From: an uncultured Veillonellaceae bacterium | GTDB lineage: Bacteria > Bacillota > Negativicutes > Veillonellales > Negativicoccaceae | Length of the DNA: 19,561 nucleotides | Assembly: GCA_902488965.1 (NCBI GenBank) | Contig: CABTYA010000010.1 | Location: 1 to 19,561 of the forward strand | Reading direction: 5' to 3' | Shown: positions 1-7,089 of the stretch, one piece after another | Layout: each line of letters begins with the position of its first letter | How positions within the stretch are numbered: the stretch's first letter is position 1 | The notes under the pieces: model-generated | The model's input: only the letters and a program-made list of their open reading frames with translations | Database searches by the model: none | Told to the model about the DNA's origin: nothing | Position numbers and translations under genes: made by a program

Positions 1-2
1 CC

Positions 3-866
3 GCCGGCGGCCCCAAGCCGCAGACCCGCGAACACATCCTGCTCGCTCGTCAGGTCGGTGTACCGGCGATGGTCGTATTCCTGAACAAAGCGGACATGGT
101 CGACGATCCGGAACTGCTCGAACTCGTTGAAATGGAAGTACGCGAGCTGCTCTCGAGCTACGACTTCCCGGGCGACGATATTCCGATCGTAGTCGGCTCG
201 GCACTGAAAGCCCTCGAAGGAGATCCGGAATACGTTGAAAAAATCAACGAACTCATGGCGCAAGTCGATGCGTACATTCCGACACCGGAACGCGACACCG
301 ACAAGACCTTCCTGATGCCGGTCGAAGACGTCTTCACGATCACCGGTCGCGGAACGGTAGCGACGGGCCGTGTGGAACGCGGACACATCAAAGTCGGCGA
401 CAACGTCGAAATCGTCGGGATGCAGGAAAAAGCGACCTCGACGGTTGTTACGGGCGTAGAAATGTTCCGTAAGATCCTCGACGAAGCGGTAGCGGGCGAC
501 AACATCGGCGCACTGTTGCGCGGTGTGGAACGTAACGACATCGAACGCGGCCAGGTACTGGCGCAGCCGGGAACGATCAAACCGCACACGAAATTCTCGG
601 CGGAAGTCTATGTCCTGACGAAAGAAGAAGGCGGCCGTCACACACCGTTCTTTAACGGCTATCGTCCGCAGTTCTACTTCCGTACGACGGACGTAACGGG
701 CAACATCTCGCTGCCGGAAGGCACGGAAATGTGCATGCCGGGCGACAACGTCACAATGGACATCGAACTGATCACGCCGATCGCGATGGAAGAAGGTCTG
801 CGCTTTGCGATTCGCGAAGGCGGCCACACCGTCGGCGCGGGCGTCGTCACGAAGATCGAAGCCTAA
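3..866 (+). CDS. tuf: Elongation factor Tu, 5' end outside the window
   Basis: EF-Tu is the cytoplasmic GTPase that delivers aminoacyl-tRNA to the ribosome. The frame is open from base 3, so the start lies outside the window; 287 residues are visible of about 395, missing the P-loop and switch regions. The visible part begins with PQTREHILLARQVGVP, followed by the guanine-specificity motif NKAD and the SALKALEG (G5) motif. Domain II (FTITGRGTVATGRVERG) and domain III (PFFNGYRPQFYFRTTDVTG) follow, and the protein ends in GAGVVTKIEA with the normal C-terminus. Codon choice is strongly biased (GAA, CGC/CGT, ATC, GTC), as expected for a very highly expressed gene. A strong terminator follows at once, so tuf is the last gene of its transcript. 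Identification is essentially certain. Confidence 0.98.
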   Translation, partial: AGGPKPQTREHILLARQVGVPAMVVFLNKADMVDDPELLELVEMEVRELLSSYDFPGDDIPIVVGSALKALEGDPEYVEKINELMAQVDAYIPTPERDTDKTFLMPVEDVFTITGRGTVATGRVERGHIKVGDNVEIVGMQEKATSTVVTGVEMFRKILDEAVAGDNIGALLRGVERNDIERGQVLAQPGTIKPHTKFSAEVYVLTKEEGGRHTPFFNGYRPQFYFRTTDVTGNISLPEGTEMCMPGDNVTMDIELITPIAMEEGLRFAIREGGHTVGAGVVTKIEA

Positions 867-882
867 GATAACGAATCATACG

Positions 883-914
883 ACACACACTTGCAGTTGC
901 AAGTGTGTGTTTTT
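883..914 (+). terminator. Rho-independent terminator of tuf
   Basis: A perfect 12-bp stem (883-894 with 899-910) closes a four-base loop AGTT and runs into a T-rich tail. It starts 17 bases after the tuf stop codon and separates tuf from the HAD gene. Confidence 0.92.
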
Positions 915-925
915 GTTTGCGCGGT

Positions 926-954
926 TTGCACCCGTGCGGGGGAGGTTGTACAAT
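926..954 (+). promoter_or_regulatory. Probable sigma-70 promoter of the HAD/racemase unit
   Basis: TTGCAC (926-931) and TACAAT (949-954) are separated by 17 bases, just after the tuf terminator and 33 bases before the HAD start codon. The -10 matches consensus at five of six positions; the -35 only at TTG. Confidence 0.6.
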
Positions 955-987
955 AATGGGGAATATGGACAGGACAAAGGAGTTAGC

Positions 988-1944
988 ATGGCAAATATCA
1001 TTGCGGTGATTTGGGATTTTGACAAGACGCTGATTCGCGGGAATATGCAGGATCCGATTTTTCGGCATTACGGTGTGGATGCGCGGGCGTTTTGGGACGA
1101 GGTGAATGCAATGCCCGAGCGGATTTGGGCGTCGCAGCGGGTGCGGGTCAATCCAGATACGGTGTACTTGAACCGCTTTTTGCGTGAGACGGGTGCGGAC
1201 GGCTTGTTCCCGGGGCTCAATAACGCGATGCTGCGTGCGTTCGGCAAGGAGCAGGAGTGGTATCCCGGTGTACCCGCTCTGTTTCGCAGGCTGGCGACGT
1301 TGCACGAGGAGCATCCGGAGTGGGAGGAGCACGGCATCCGTGTGGAAAATTATATCGTGAGTACGGGATTTGCCGAGTCCGTGCGCGGTTCGGAGTTGGC
1401 GCCGTACACGCGCGAGATCTGGGGGTGCGAGCTGATCGAGAGTGAGGACGAGCCGCGGGTCATCCGCGAGATCGGTTATACGATTGACAATACGACGAAG
1501 ACACGGGCGATTTTCGAGATCAATAAAGGCATTCGCGAGCTCAATCGCGACGGCGAGCCGGTGAATGTGAATACGAAGATTGACGAGTCGCTGCGGCGGG
1601 TGCGGCAGGAGAATATGATTTATATCGCGGACGGGCCGAGCGACGTGCCGGCGTTTTCGGTGGTGCGTGCGGGCGGCGGGCATACGATGGCGGTGTATCC
1701 GAAGGGCGATTTTGCGGCGCTCCGACAGGTGAACGGTCTTTTGACGGATGAACGGGTGGACGTGATTGCGGAGGCGGATTATCGCGAGGACGCGACGGCG
1801 ACGATGTGGCTGTTGGCGACGATTGAGGATCGGGCGCGAGCGATGACGGATGAGATTCGTCGACGGATTCGGGCGGGGTTCGGTTCCTCGCCGCGGCATT
1901 TGCGGGAAACGGAAAGTGAGGACAACGATGCAGGCAAACGGTAA
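988..1944 (+). CDS. HAD-superfamily hydrolase (predicted phosphatase)
   Basis: This 318-residue protein is a predicted cytoplasmic phosphohydrolase of the haloacid dehalogenase superfamily; its substrate cannot be told from sequence. HAD motif I is at the N-terminus as WDFDKTL (Asp10 nucleophile, Asp12 acid/base). A motif II serine lies in VSTGFAES (Ser125), and motif IV is IADGPSDVPAF (Asp215 and Asp219, Mg2+ ligands). The stretch between motifs I and II serves as the cap. The ATG at 988 is chosen because AAAGGAG (976-982) lies five bases upstream and motif I starts at residue 10 as usual; the frame is open further upstream only through the tuf terminator. It has its own promoter and its last 17 bases overlap the next gene, so the two are probably co-expressed. 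Confidence 0.9.
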   Translation: MANIIAVIWDFDKTLIRGNMQDPIFRHYGVDARAFWDEVNAMPERIWASQRVRVNPDTVYLNRFLRETGADGLFPGLNNAMLRAFGKEQEWYPGVPALFRRLATLHEEHPEWEEHGIRVENYIVSTGFAESVRGSELAPYTREIWGCELIESEDEPRVIREIGYTIDNTTKTRAIFEINKGIRELNRDGEPVNVNTKIDESLRRVRQENMIYIADGPSDVPAFSVVRAGGGHTMAVYPKGDFAALRQVNGLLTDERVDVIAEADYREDATATMWLLATIEDRARAMTDEIRRRIRAGFGSSPRHLRETESEDNDAGKR

Positions 1945-2626
1945 GATATTGGGGGTATTGGGCGGTATGGGTCCCGCGGCGGCGGCGGAGTTTTTGCGAC
2001 TGCTGGCGGTAAAAGCACCCGCGCGGACGGATCAGGAGCATCCGCGGGTCATCATGTACGGGGATACGCAGTTGCCCGATCGCAGTGCGGGAATGCTCGG
2101 CGAAGGGCCGAGCCCCGAGCCGCAGCTCAAAGAGGATATCGACAAGCTGATCGCGTGGGGGGCAGATGTGGTGTGCGCGCCGTGCAATTCGGCGCATTAT
2201 TTTATCAATCATTTCCGCGGGGAGATCGCGGTGCCGTTGGTGCATATCATCGAGGAAACGGTGCGTGCGGCGCGGGAAATCTCACCGGCGGGGGCGTGGC
2301 TTTTGGGGACAAAGGGCACGATGCAAAGCGGCATGTACCAGGCGGAGGCGGCGCGCATCGGCTATCCTTTGCGGGAAGTACCGCCCGCCGTCGCGCAGCA
2401 GAGCGAGGCGTCGCTGCGGGCCATCAAGTCGGGCGATATGATGGCGGCGGCCGCCGCCATGACGGCGCTGGCGGAGACGCTATGGGCGCAGGAAGATCTG
2501 CCGCTGCTTTTGGCGTGTACCGAGCTGCCGCTGGCGTATGACGCTACGGACTTGCCGCCGGAGCGGGCGGTGTCGAGTTTGTCGGCACTGGCCGATGCGT
2601 GCTTGCGGGTACTGTATGAATCATGA
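1928..2626 (+). CDS. Aspartate/glutamate racemase family protein
   Basis: A 232-residue cofactor-independent racemase of the Asp/Glu racemase family (PF01177 type), predicted to interconvert L and D forms of an acidic or other amino acid. The hallmarks are the N-terminal GVLGGMGP loop (residues 9-16), the first catalytic cysteine in CAPCNSAHYF (Cys86) and the second in LACTELPL (Cys197). Length is normal for the YgeA/RacX-like branch. It is not obviously MurI, so cell-wall D-glutamate supply is only one possibility. The start at 1928 lies inside the 3' end of the HAD gene, with GTGAGGA at 1916-1922 as ribosome site; the longer frame beginning at 1850 adds only sequence coded by the HAD gene in another frame. 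Translational coupling to the HAD gene is likely. Confidence 0.9.
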   Translation: MQANGKILGVLGGMGPAAAAEFLRLLAVKAPARTDQEHPRVIMYGDTQLPDRSAGMLGEGPSPEPQLKEDIDKLIAWGADVVCAPCNSAHYFINHFRGEIAVPLVHIIEETVRAAREISPAGAWLLGTKGTMQSGMYQAEAARIGYPLREVPPAVAQQSEASLRAIKSGDMMAAAAAMTALAETLWAQEDLPLLLACTELPLAYDATDLPPERAVSSLSALADACLRVLYES

Positions 2627-2634
2627 GCGGGAGC

Positions 2635-2663
2635 AATCGTCGCCGAATGGCGACGATTTTTTT
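2635..2663 (+). terminator. Rho-independent terminator after the racemase gene
   Basis: A perfect 10-bp stem (2635-2644 with 2649-2658) with loop GAAT is followed by seven Ts (2657-2663). It begins nine bases after the racemase stop codon. Confidence 0.93.
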
Positions 2664-2806
2664 GTGTCGCCGGCATGTTTTCGCTCACGGGATAAGGTTC
2701 GCCTGCGCATGACAATATCATGTATTTTTGCAGATGAGCGAGCAATTTCATACAGAAACGAGATTGCATCGATTTTACATAAAATCAAAAGATTGGTGCA
2801 AACGGA

Positions 2807-2835
2807 TTGGACTTCTTGCGAGAATTTGCTATACT
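2807..2835 (+). promoter_or_regulatory. Probable sigma-70 promoter of the APC permease
   Basis: TTGGAC (2807-2812) and TATACT (2830-2835) are spaced by exactly 17 bases and lie 35 bases before the chosen start. The AT-rich bases 2664-2806 upstream hold no gene or riboswitch that I recognise. Confidence 0.6.
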
Positions 2836-2870
2836 GAATGCACTATCATAGACAAGAAAGGGTGATGAAC

Positions 2871-4220
2871 ATGGGCGGAGAGACAGGTGCACAGACGGGG
2901 GGCCAAGTCTTGAAACGCGTGTTGACGCGGCGCGACCTCGTGTTGTACGGGATCGCATTTATGACACCGATTGCACCGGCGTATATCTACGGCTATGCGA
3001 CAGGGGTGACGGGCGGTACGCTGGCGATGGCGTATGTGATTGCGATGGTGGCGATGCTGTTTACCGCGCTCAGTTACGGGAAGATGGCGAACGCGTTTCC
3101 CGTGGCGGGGTCGACGTATGCCTACACGGCGAAAGGGATCAATCCGTACTTGGGATTTTTTGCGGGATGGGCGATGTTTTTGGACTATGTCCTCGTGCCG
3201 CTCATCGTGTTTATGGTCGGCGCATCGTATGCGCATTCGACGATGCCAGAGGTGCCGTATGCGGCGTGGGTGCTGCTCATCGCATTGGTGACGACGGTGG
3301 TCAATTATTTCGGTGTGGATATTGCGGCCAAGACGAATCTCATCCTGGTCGGGATCATGTCGGTCATTGTGCTGCTGTTCGTCGGGGCGTGCGTGTTGGC
3401 GCTCGATGCGGGTGTCGGTGCGGGCACGCTGGTGTCGGCGGCACCGTTTTATCAGGAGGCGACGTTCTCGGCATCGGCTCTGGTCGCGGGGGCGGCGATC
3501 GCGTGTTTCTCGTTTTTAGGATTTGACTCGATTACGACGATGGCGGAAGAGGCCGTCAACCCGAAACGCGATATCGGTATGGCGGCGGTGGCGGCGTGTC
3601 TTATCGGCGGCATCATCTTCATCGTGCAGGCGTATGTCGCGCAGCTCGTATGGCCGGATTACACGACATTTGCCAGTGCGGATACCGCACTCTTTGAAGT
3701 CGCCCAGCTTGCCGGCGGGCGGGGGCTTGCGGTACTGTACACGGTGGCGGTGATCATCTCGACGATGACGGCGGGTCTGGCGGGCCAGTCGAGTGCGGCG
3801 CGGCTGCTCTACGGGATGGGCCGTGACGGTCTGTTGCCGGCGCGTATCTTTGCGCATTTGCATCCGACGCATCGGACACCGACTTACAATATTCTCATGA
3901 TGTGCGTCATCGGGATCGTCGGGGCGATCTTCCTGGATATTCCCGTCGTGACGGAACTGTTGAACTTCGGTGGCCTGTTCGGTTTTATGTGCGTCAACCT
4001 CGCCGTGGTATCGTGGTATTGGCGGCGGCAAAAAGAACGCCACATCGTCGGTACGCTCCTGTTCCCGTTGATCGGGTTCGGCGTATGTGCGTACCTGTGG
4101 GTGCATCTGTCCGATGAATGTCTCCTTGTCGGGGTGGCATGGTTTGTGATCGGACTGATTTATCTGTTGGTATCGACCAAAGGCTTACAAGAAAAACCTC
4201 CCGTCTTGCGGGAAGGGTAA
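2871..4220 (+). CDS. APC-family amino acid/polyamine permease, PuuP-like
   Basis: A 449-residue inner-membrane secondary transporter of the amino acid-polyamine-organocation family, with about 12 hydrophobic segments. The N-terminal part (DLVLYGIAFMTPIAP, then LFTALSYGKMANAFPVAGS and GFFAGWAMFLDYVLVPLI) closely follows the pattern of PuuP-type putrescine importers, including the SYGK and P-AGS-Y signatures. A later FLGFDSITTMAEEA segment is also typical of APC carriers. The substrate is therefore probably a polyamine or amino acid, but this is by family resemblance only. The start at 2871 has AAAGGG (2857-2862) eight bases upstream; an in-frame ATG at 2865 is too close to that site. It is a single-gene unit between its own promoter and terminator. 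Confidence 0.88.
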   Translation: MGGETGAQTGGQVLKRVLTRRDLVLYGIAFMTPIAPAYIYGYATGVTGGTLAMAYVIAMVAMLFTALSYGKMANAFPVAGSTYAYTAKGINPYLGFFAGWAMFLDYVLVPLIVFMVGASYAHSTMPEVPYAAWVLLIALVTTVVNYFGVDIAAKTNLILVGIMSVIVLLFVGACVLALDAGVGAGTLVSAAPFYQEATFSASALVAGAAIACFSFLGFDSITTMAEEAVNPKRDIGMAAVAACLIGGIIFIVQAYVAQLVWPDYTTFASADTALFEVAQLAGGRGLAVLYTVAVIISTMTAGLAGQSSAARLLYGMGRDGLLPARIFAHLHPTHRTPTYNILMMCVIGIVGAIFLDIPVVTELLNFGGLFGFMCVNLAVVSWYWRRQKERHIVGTLLFPLIGFGVCAYLWVHLSDECLLVGVAWFVIGLIYLLVSTKGLQEKPPVLREG

Positions 4221-4271
4221 AGCTTCGGACAGGCGCATGAGGGATCGAAAACAAGAAATAAGAAAGAAGAC

Positions 4272-4301
4272 AGCAGCACAGGCATTGCCTGTGCTGCTTT
4301 T
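4272..4301 (+). terminator. Rho-independent terminator after the permease
   Basis: A 12-bp stem (4272-4283 with 4287-4298) with an ATT loop leads into TTTTGTGTGTTTTT. It lies about 50 bases after the permease stop codon. Confidence 0.9.
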
Positions 4302-4346
4302 GTGTGTTTTTATGGTCTATAAAAAGCACAACCGTTACAGACCATG

Positions 4347-4375
4347 TTGTATTAAGGTAAGACAAAAAGTATGAT
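4347..4375 (+). promoter_or_regulatory. Possible promoter of the DUF805 gene
   Basis: TTGTAT (4347-4352) and TATGAT (4370-4375) are 17 bases apart and lie 39 bases before the DUF805 start. The -35 is weak but the -10 and spacing are good. Confidence 0.45.
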
Positions 4376-4414
4376 TATATTGCAAGTGAGGCATGCAGCA
4401 GAGGAGGCGATGCA

Positions 4415-4933
4415 ATGGATATGGAAACGCAGGTACGGACCATCGAGCCGATTGGCAGGTCGATGACATGGCGGCGGGCAATGAAACGTTGCCTGTGGGA
4501 GAAGTATGCGAGATTTCAGGGAAGAGCGTCACGGGCGGAGTATTGGAAGTTTGATATTACGATAAAACTATTCATGCGTATCTTTTTGCCCTATCAGGTG
4601 GCAGATTCGTTGATTAAGCATGAATCGTATTTCGGATTGACGGTATACTTCGCGATATGGTTATTGTGTATGATACCGGCTCTGGCGGTTGGCGTACGAC
4701 GATTTCATGACATCGAGCTAAGCGGCTGGTGGTGGCTTCCTATCTATGCGCCGGTATTTATCTATGAAATTATCGCCGGAAATATGCCCTTATCGGAAGG
4801 GTTCGGGTTAGTCGTTGGGATATGGATGTTCGGGGCGTTCCTCGCGTCGGTGTACTTGTGTTGCAAACCGTCGCAACAAGGTACGAATCGCTATGGTGAG
4901 CAGCCGCCGGAAACAATCAAGGTGTCACGGTAG
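4415..4933 (+). CDS. DUF805 family membrane protein
   Basis: A 172-residue integral inner-membrane protein of the DUF805 family, whose biochemical role is unknown. Family signatures are clear: FQGRASRAEYWKF near residue 30, PALAVGVRRFHDIELSGWWW in the middle, and the C-terminal KPSQQGTNRYGE tail. Three to four hydrophobic segments lie between them. The N-terminus carries about 30 extra basic and polar residues ahead of the conserved block. GAGGAGG (4401-4407) sits seven bases upstream of the ATG and fixes the start. No terminator is seen between it and the receptor remnant downstream. Confidence 0.88.
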   Translation: MDMETQVRTIEPIGRSMTWRRAMKRCLWEKYARFQGRASRAEYWKFDITIKLFMRIFLPYQVADSLIKHESYFGLTVYFAIWLLCMIPALAVGVRRFHDIELSGWWWLPIYAPVFIYEIIAGNMPLSEGFGLVVGIWMFGAFLASVYLCCKPSQQGTNRYGEQPPETIKVSR

Positions 4934-4999
4934 GCATGACGGCAGGATAAATGAAATCATAGTAAATGAGAACAGCGCGGGCGAAGGTCTGCGCCGTTT

Positions 5000-5686
5000 G
5001 TGCGGGCTAAAACTTCGTACTCGACCACAAAAAAATCAATTCTCCAGAAACAACTGCCGCTCGAACCGGAATCCGGCCACGCGACGGAGTTGGGGTTGAA
5101 TTGGAATCCGAACTCGACAACGGCGATCAATGCCCATGTGTACAAACGTTCCACGACAAATAAAATCGGCTGGGTCGGTACACCGACGCCGACCAATAAG
5201 TGGGACGGTCATTACAAAAACTTTGACGAAGAAGAAGCCAAAGGTGTCGATATTTCCGTGCGCAAGGTCCTGAGCGATACACTTTCGGGACGGATCGGCT
5301 ACGTCTTTACGGATGTCGAAGCGACGCCGTCACGGACACAAAACATTGATGGGTATATCCCGCGGCATGCGGTTACGGCAAGTCTGACGTATGCGCAGGA
5401 CCAATTCGACGCGACGATCGGGGTTCGCGGCGTGATTGACCGTCCGGGCCCGTCCGCTCCCGATGTATACAAGCCGTTCTTTCCGAAGAACACGTATTGG
5501 ATTACCGATTTGAGCGCGAACTGGCATGTGACGGACGATGTGACGGTATACGTTCAGATCGACAACCTGTTTGACGTGATGTATGCGGAACAATCCAATG
5601 CACGCGCAAGATGGTACGGTAGCGCGGGCGCATGGTGGTCGCAACCGGGCCGCAGCATGCAGGTCGGTGTGAACGTACGCTTCTGA
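5000..5686 (+). pseudogene. C-terminal remnant of a TonB-dependent outer-membrane receptor
   Basis: The open frame holds only the last 210 or so residues of a TonB-dependent receptor, a family of about 600-750 residues; the signal peptide, TonB box, plug and most of the 22-strand barrel are absent. Recognisable homology begins near base 5054 with LPLEPESGHATELGLNW, matching the conserved L-P-E-S-ELG block of the barrel. It continues through alternating beta-strand sequence to VYVQIDNLFDVMYAE and ends in QPGRSMQVGVNVRF, with the terminal Phe needed for outer-membrane insertion. The frame can only start at a GTG (5000) with no good ribosome site, and about 15 unrelated codons precede the homology. 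A deletion that joined this fragment to the DUF805 region is the simplest reading. The intact ancestor probably took up a siderophore, heme or cobalamin; which one cannot be told. Confidence 0.82.
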
Positions 5687-5707
5687 TACGAGCACAGGCT
5701 ATATGTC

Positions 5708-5739
5708 AAAAAGGATACGACAAGTGTCGTATCCTTTTT
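5708..5739 (+). terminator. Terminator after the receptor remnant
   Basis: A perfect 14-bp stem (5708-5721 with 5726-5739), including A5/T5 flanks, closes an AAGT loop. It starts 22 bases after the remnant's stop codon and has presumably survived from the intact receptor gene. The symmetrical A and T flanks mean it could work on either strand. Confidence 0.9.
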
Positions 5740-5741
5740 GG

Positions 5742-5770
5742 TTGGCGGCAGATGAGAATTCGGGTATACT
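5742..5770 (+). promoter_or_regulatory. Probable promoter of the accessory operon
   Basis: TTGGCG (5742-5747) and TATACT (5765-5770) are 17 bases apart, directly behind the terminator and 100 bases before the next start codon. The TATACT-GAA context resembles that of the permease promoter. Confidence 0.5.
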
Positions 5771-5869
5771 GAAGTAAAAGCAAGAACGTGTACAATGAAT
5801 GCCCGTAGAGAGAAACGTGGCAGTTGCCGAGACGGATAGATACGACGGCGGATATACGGAGGGAAAATG

Positions 5870-6994
5870 ATGGATCAAGAGAGTGCTGCGATGTCTTGGG
5901 GACATGCGTCGATGCGGGGGTGGACGGCACCGATATTGGTACTGCCGGAGGAGATTCGCGCGGCGCTCGACGGCTTTCGGTTATGCGGGCGCAGGATCGA
6001 ATCGATGACGCTGATGGGGCACAGTTACAGTATGGACGATATGCTGGAATATATCGAAGAGGAGGATATGTACACCGTCCCCTCGATTGATCCGGACTAT
6101 CTGTTCGACCGTGCGGCGGAGGTGGATGAGCCGTTGTGGATGATGTTTGACGACGGGGACGTATGGGAGATCCTCACGCCGGAAGAGATGCGGTTTCGGA
6201 TGAGCATGAATGCAATCGCATCAGAGATACGGGCCAAGCGGGGAACGGCCAATGTGGATGCGAATGTGTTGTTTTCTCCTTGTTTGGGACAGCGGATTAT
6301 CGATGTCGAGGTGCATACGTTCATGAGCAACTTGGCCACGGCATTCGGCGATGAGTTTACAGAGCCGCCGTATGAACGGGAGCGTGTCGCGGGGATTACG
6401 CTTCGTTTGGAAAACGGTATCGGGCTGTGTATCGAGGGTTGGTTGGATTTTTGTGAAGTCGAGTGCATCGATGCGCAGGGAAAACGTCTCCCCGTCCGTT
6501 TTGCCGAGTTGCGCCCGGGATTGTGGGACTGGGATGATCGGCGAATCGCATGGGAGGATGTGCATAGCGATCCGCGCATCGGCTTTACCGCGACGAGTCC
6601 GACATTGTGGGTGGGCGAGCAGGGCGCCGCACAGGCGGAGGAGCCGTACATGACGTTGTTTTCATCGGGACGGCCGGAGCTGAAATTATATATTTCCGCG
6701 GAGGATATGGGCGTGTTGGATCGATGTATTTCCGCGGCGCAGGGCGAGCGGTTTGACGAATACGGCGAGTATCAATTTTCAAGGACGGAATGGATGCAGC
6801 TGTTGGCTGAAGGAATGCGGCTGCTGCCACGGTTGACGCCGGCGGAATGGGACGAGGTGACGGTGGCGCGTGCGGAGCGGCCGCAATCTATCGCGCAGCT
6901 GCAAGAGGAGTATCGCCTCCAATTGACCGAGCTGCGCACGTGGTCGGAATCGGTATTGGCCGAGGGCGATTCATTGATGATGTGGGGGTTTTAG
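5870..6994 (+). CDS. Uncharacterised 374-residue protein, first gene of the accessory operon
   Basis: I do not recognise this protein. It is acidic, soluble-looking, and has no signal peptide or membrane segment. It is rich in Met, Trp, Asp and Glu in the first 130 residues (YIEEEDMYTVPSIDPDYLF, LWMMFDDGDVWEILTPEEM). A middle part (residues about 130-230) has the alternating pattern of a beta-rich domain (RVAGITLRLENGIGLCIEG). The C-terminal 100 residues look helical. There are two adjacent ATGs (5867 and 5870); GGAGGG at 5858-5863 is three bases from the first and six from the second, so the second is preferred. No terminator separates it from the WG-repeat genes 95 bases downstream, so it is probably co-transcribed with them. 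Real coding is supported by the ribosome site, promoter and long uninterrupted frame. Confidence 0.8.
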   Translation: MDQESAAMSWGHASMRGWTAPILVLPEEIRAALDGFRLCGRRIESMTLMGHSYSMDDMLEYIEEEDMYTVPSIDPDYLFDRAAEVDEPLWMMFDDGDVWEILTPEEMRFRMSMNAIASEIRAKRGTANVDANVLFSPCLGQRIIDVEVHTFMSNLATAFGDEFTEPPYERERVAGITLRLENGIGLCIEGWLDFCEVECIDAQGKRLPVRFAELRPGLWDWDDRRIAWEDVHSDPRIGFTATSPTLWVGEQGAAQAEEPYMTLFSSGRPELKLYISAEDMGVLDRCISAAQGERFDEYGEYQFSRTEWMQLLAEGMRLLPRLTPAEWDEVTVARAERPQSIAQLQEEYRLQLTELRTWSESVLAEGDSLMMWGF

Positions 6995-7089
6995 GTGATG
7001 GCGGTTAGCGGCGGAATTCGGTCATAAAGGGTCAGCATCGATTAGGTCAGGGAAGGCTCGTCAAGCGGAGCCAAAACAGGAGGATAGCG

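Noticed and set aside
847..1899. A 350-codon - strand frame opposite the HAD gene, and a similar 401-codon frame at 8356-9561 opposite WG copy 1
   Set aside because: Both are Arg/His/Pro-rich shadows of well-supported + strand genes.
1850..1927. Extended N-terminus of the racemase, and similar upstream extensions of the HAD, LysR and WG copy 2 frames
   Set aside because: The extensions lack ribosome sites and lie in neighbouring genes, terminators or ribosome sites; the internal starts match family N-termini.
7055..7072. Small hairpin GGCTC/GAGCC between the 374-residue gene and WG copy 1, considered as a terminator
   Set aside because: Only five base pairs, an eight-base loop and no T run; more likely chance.
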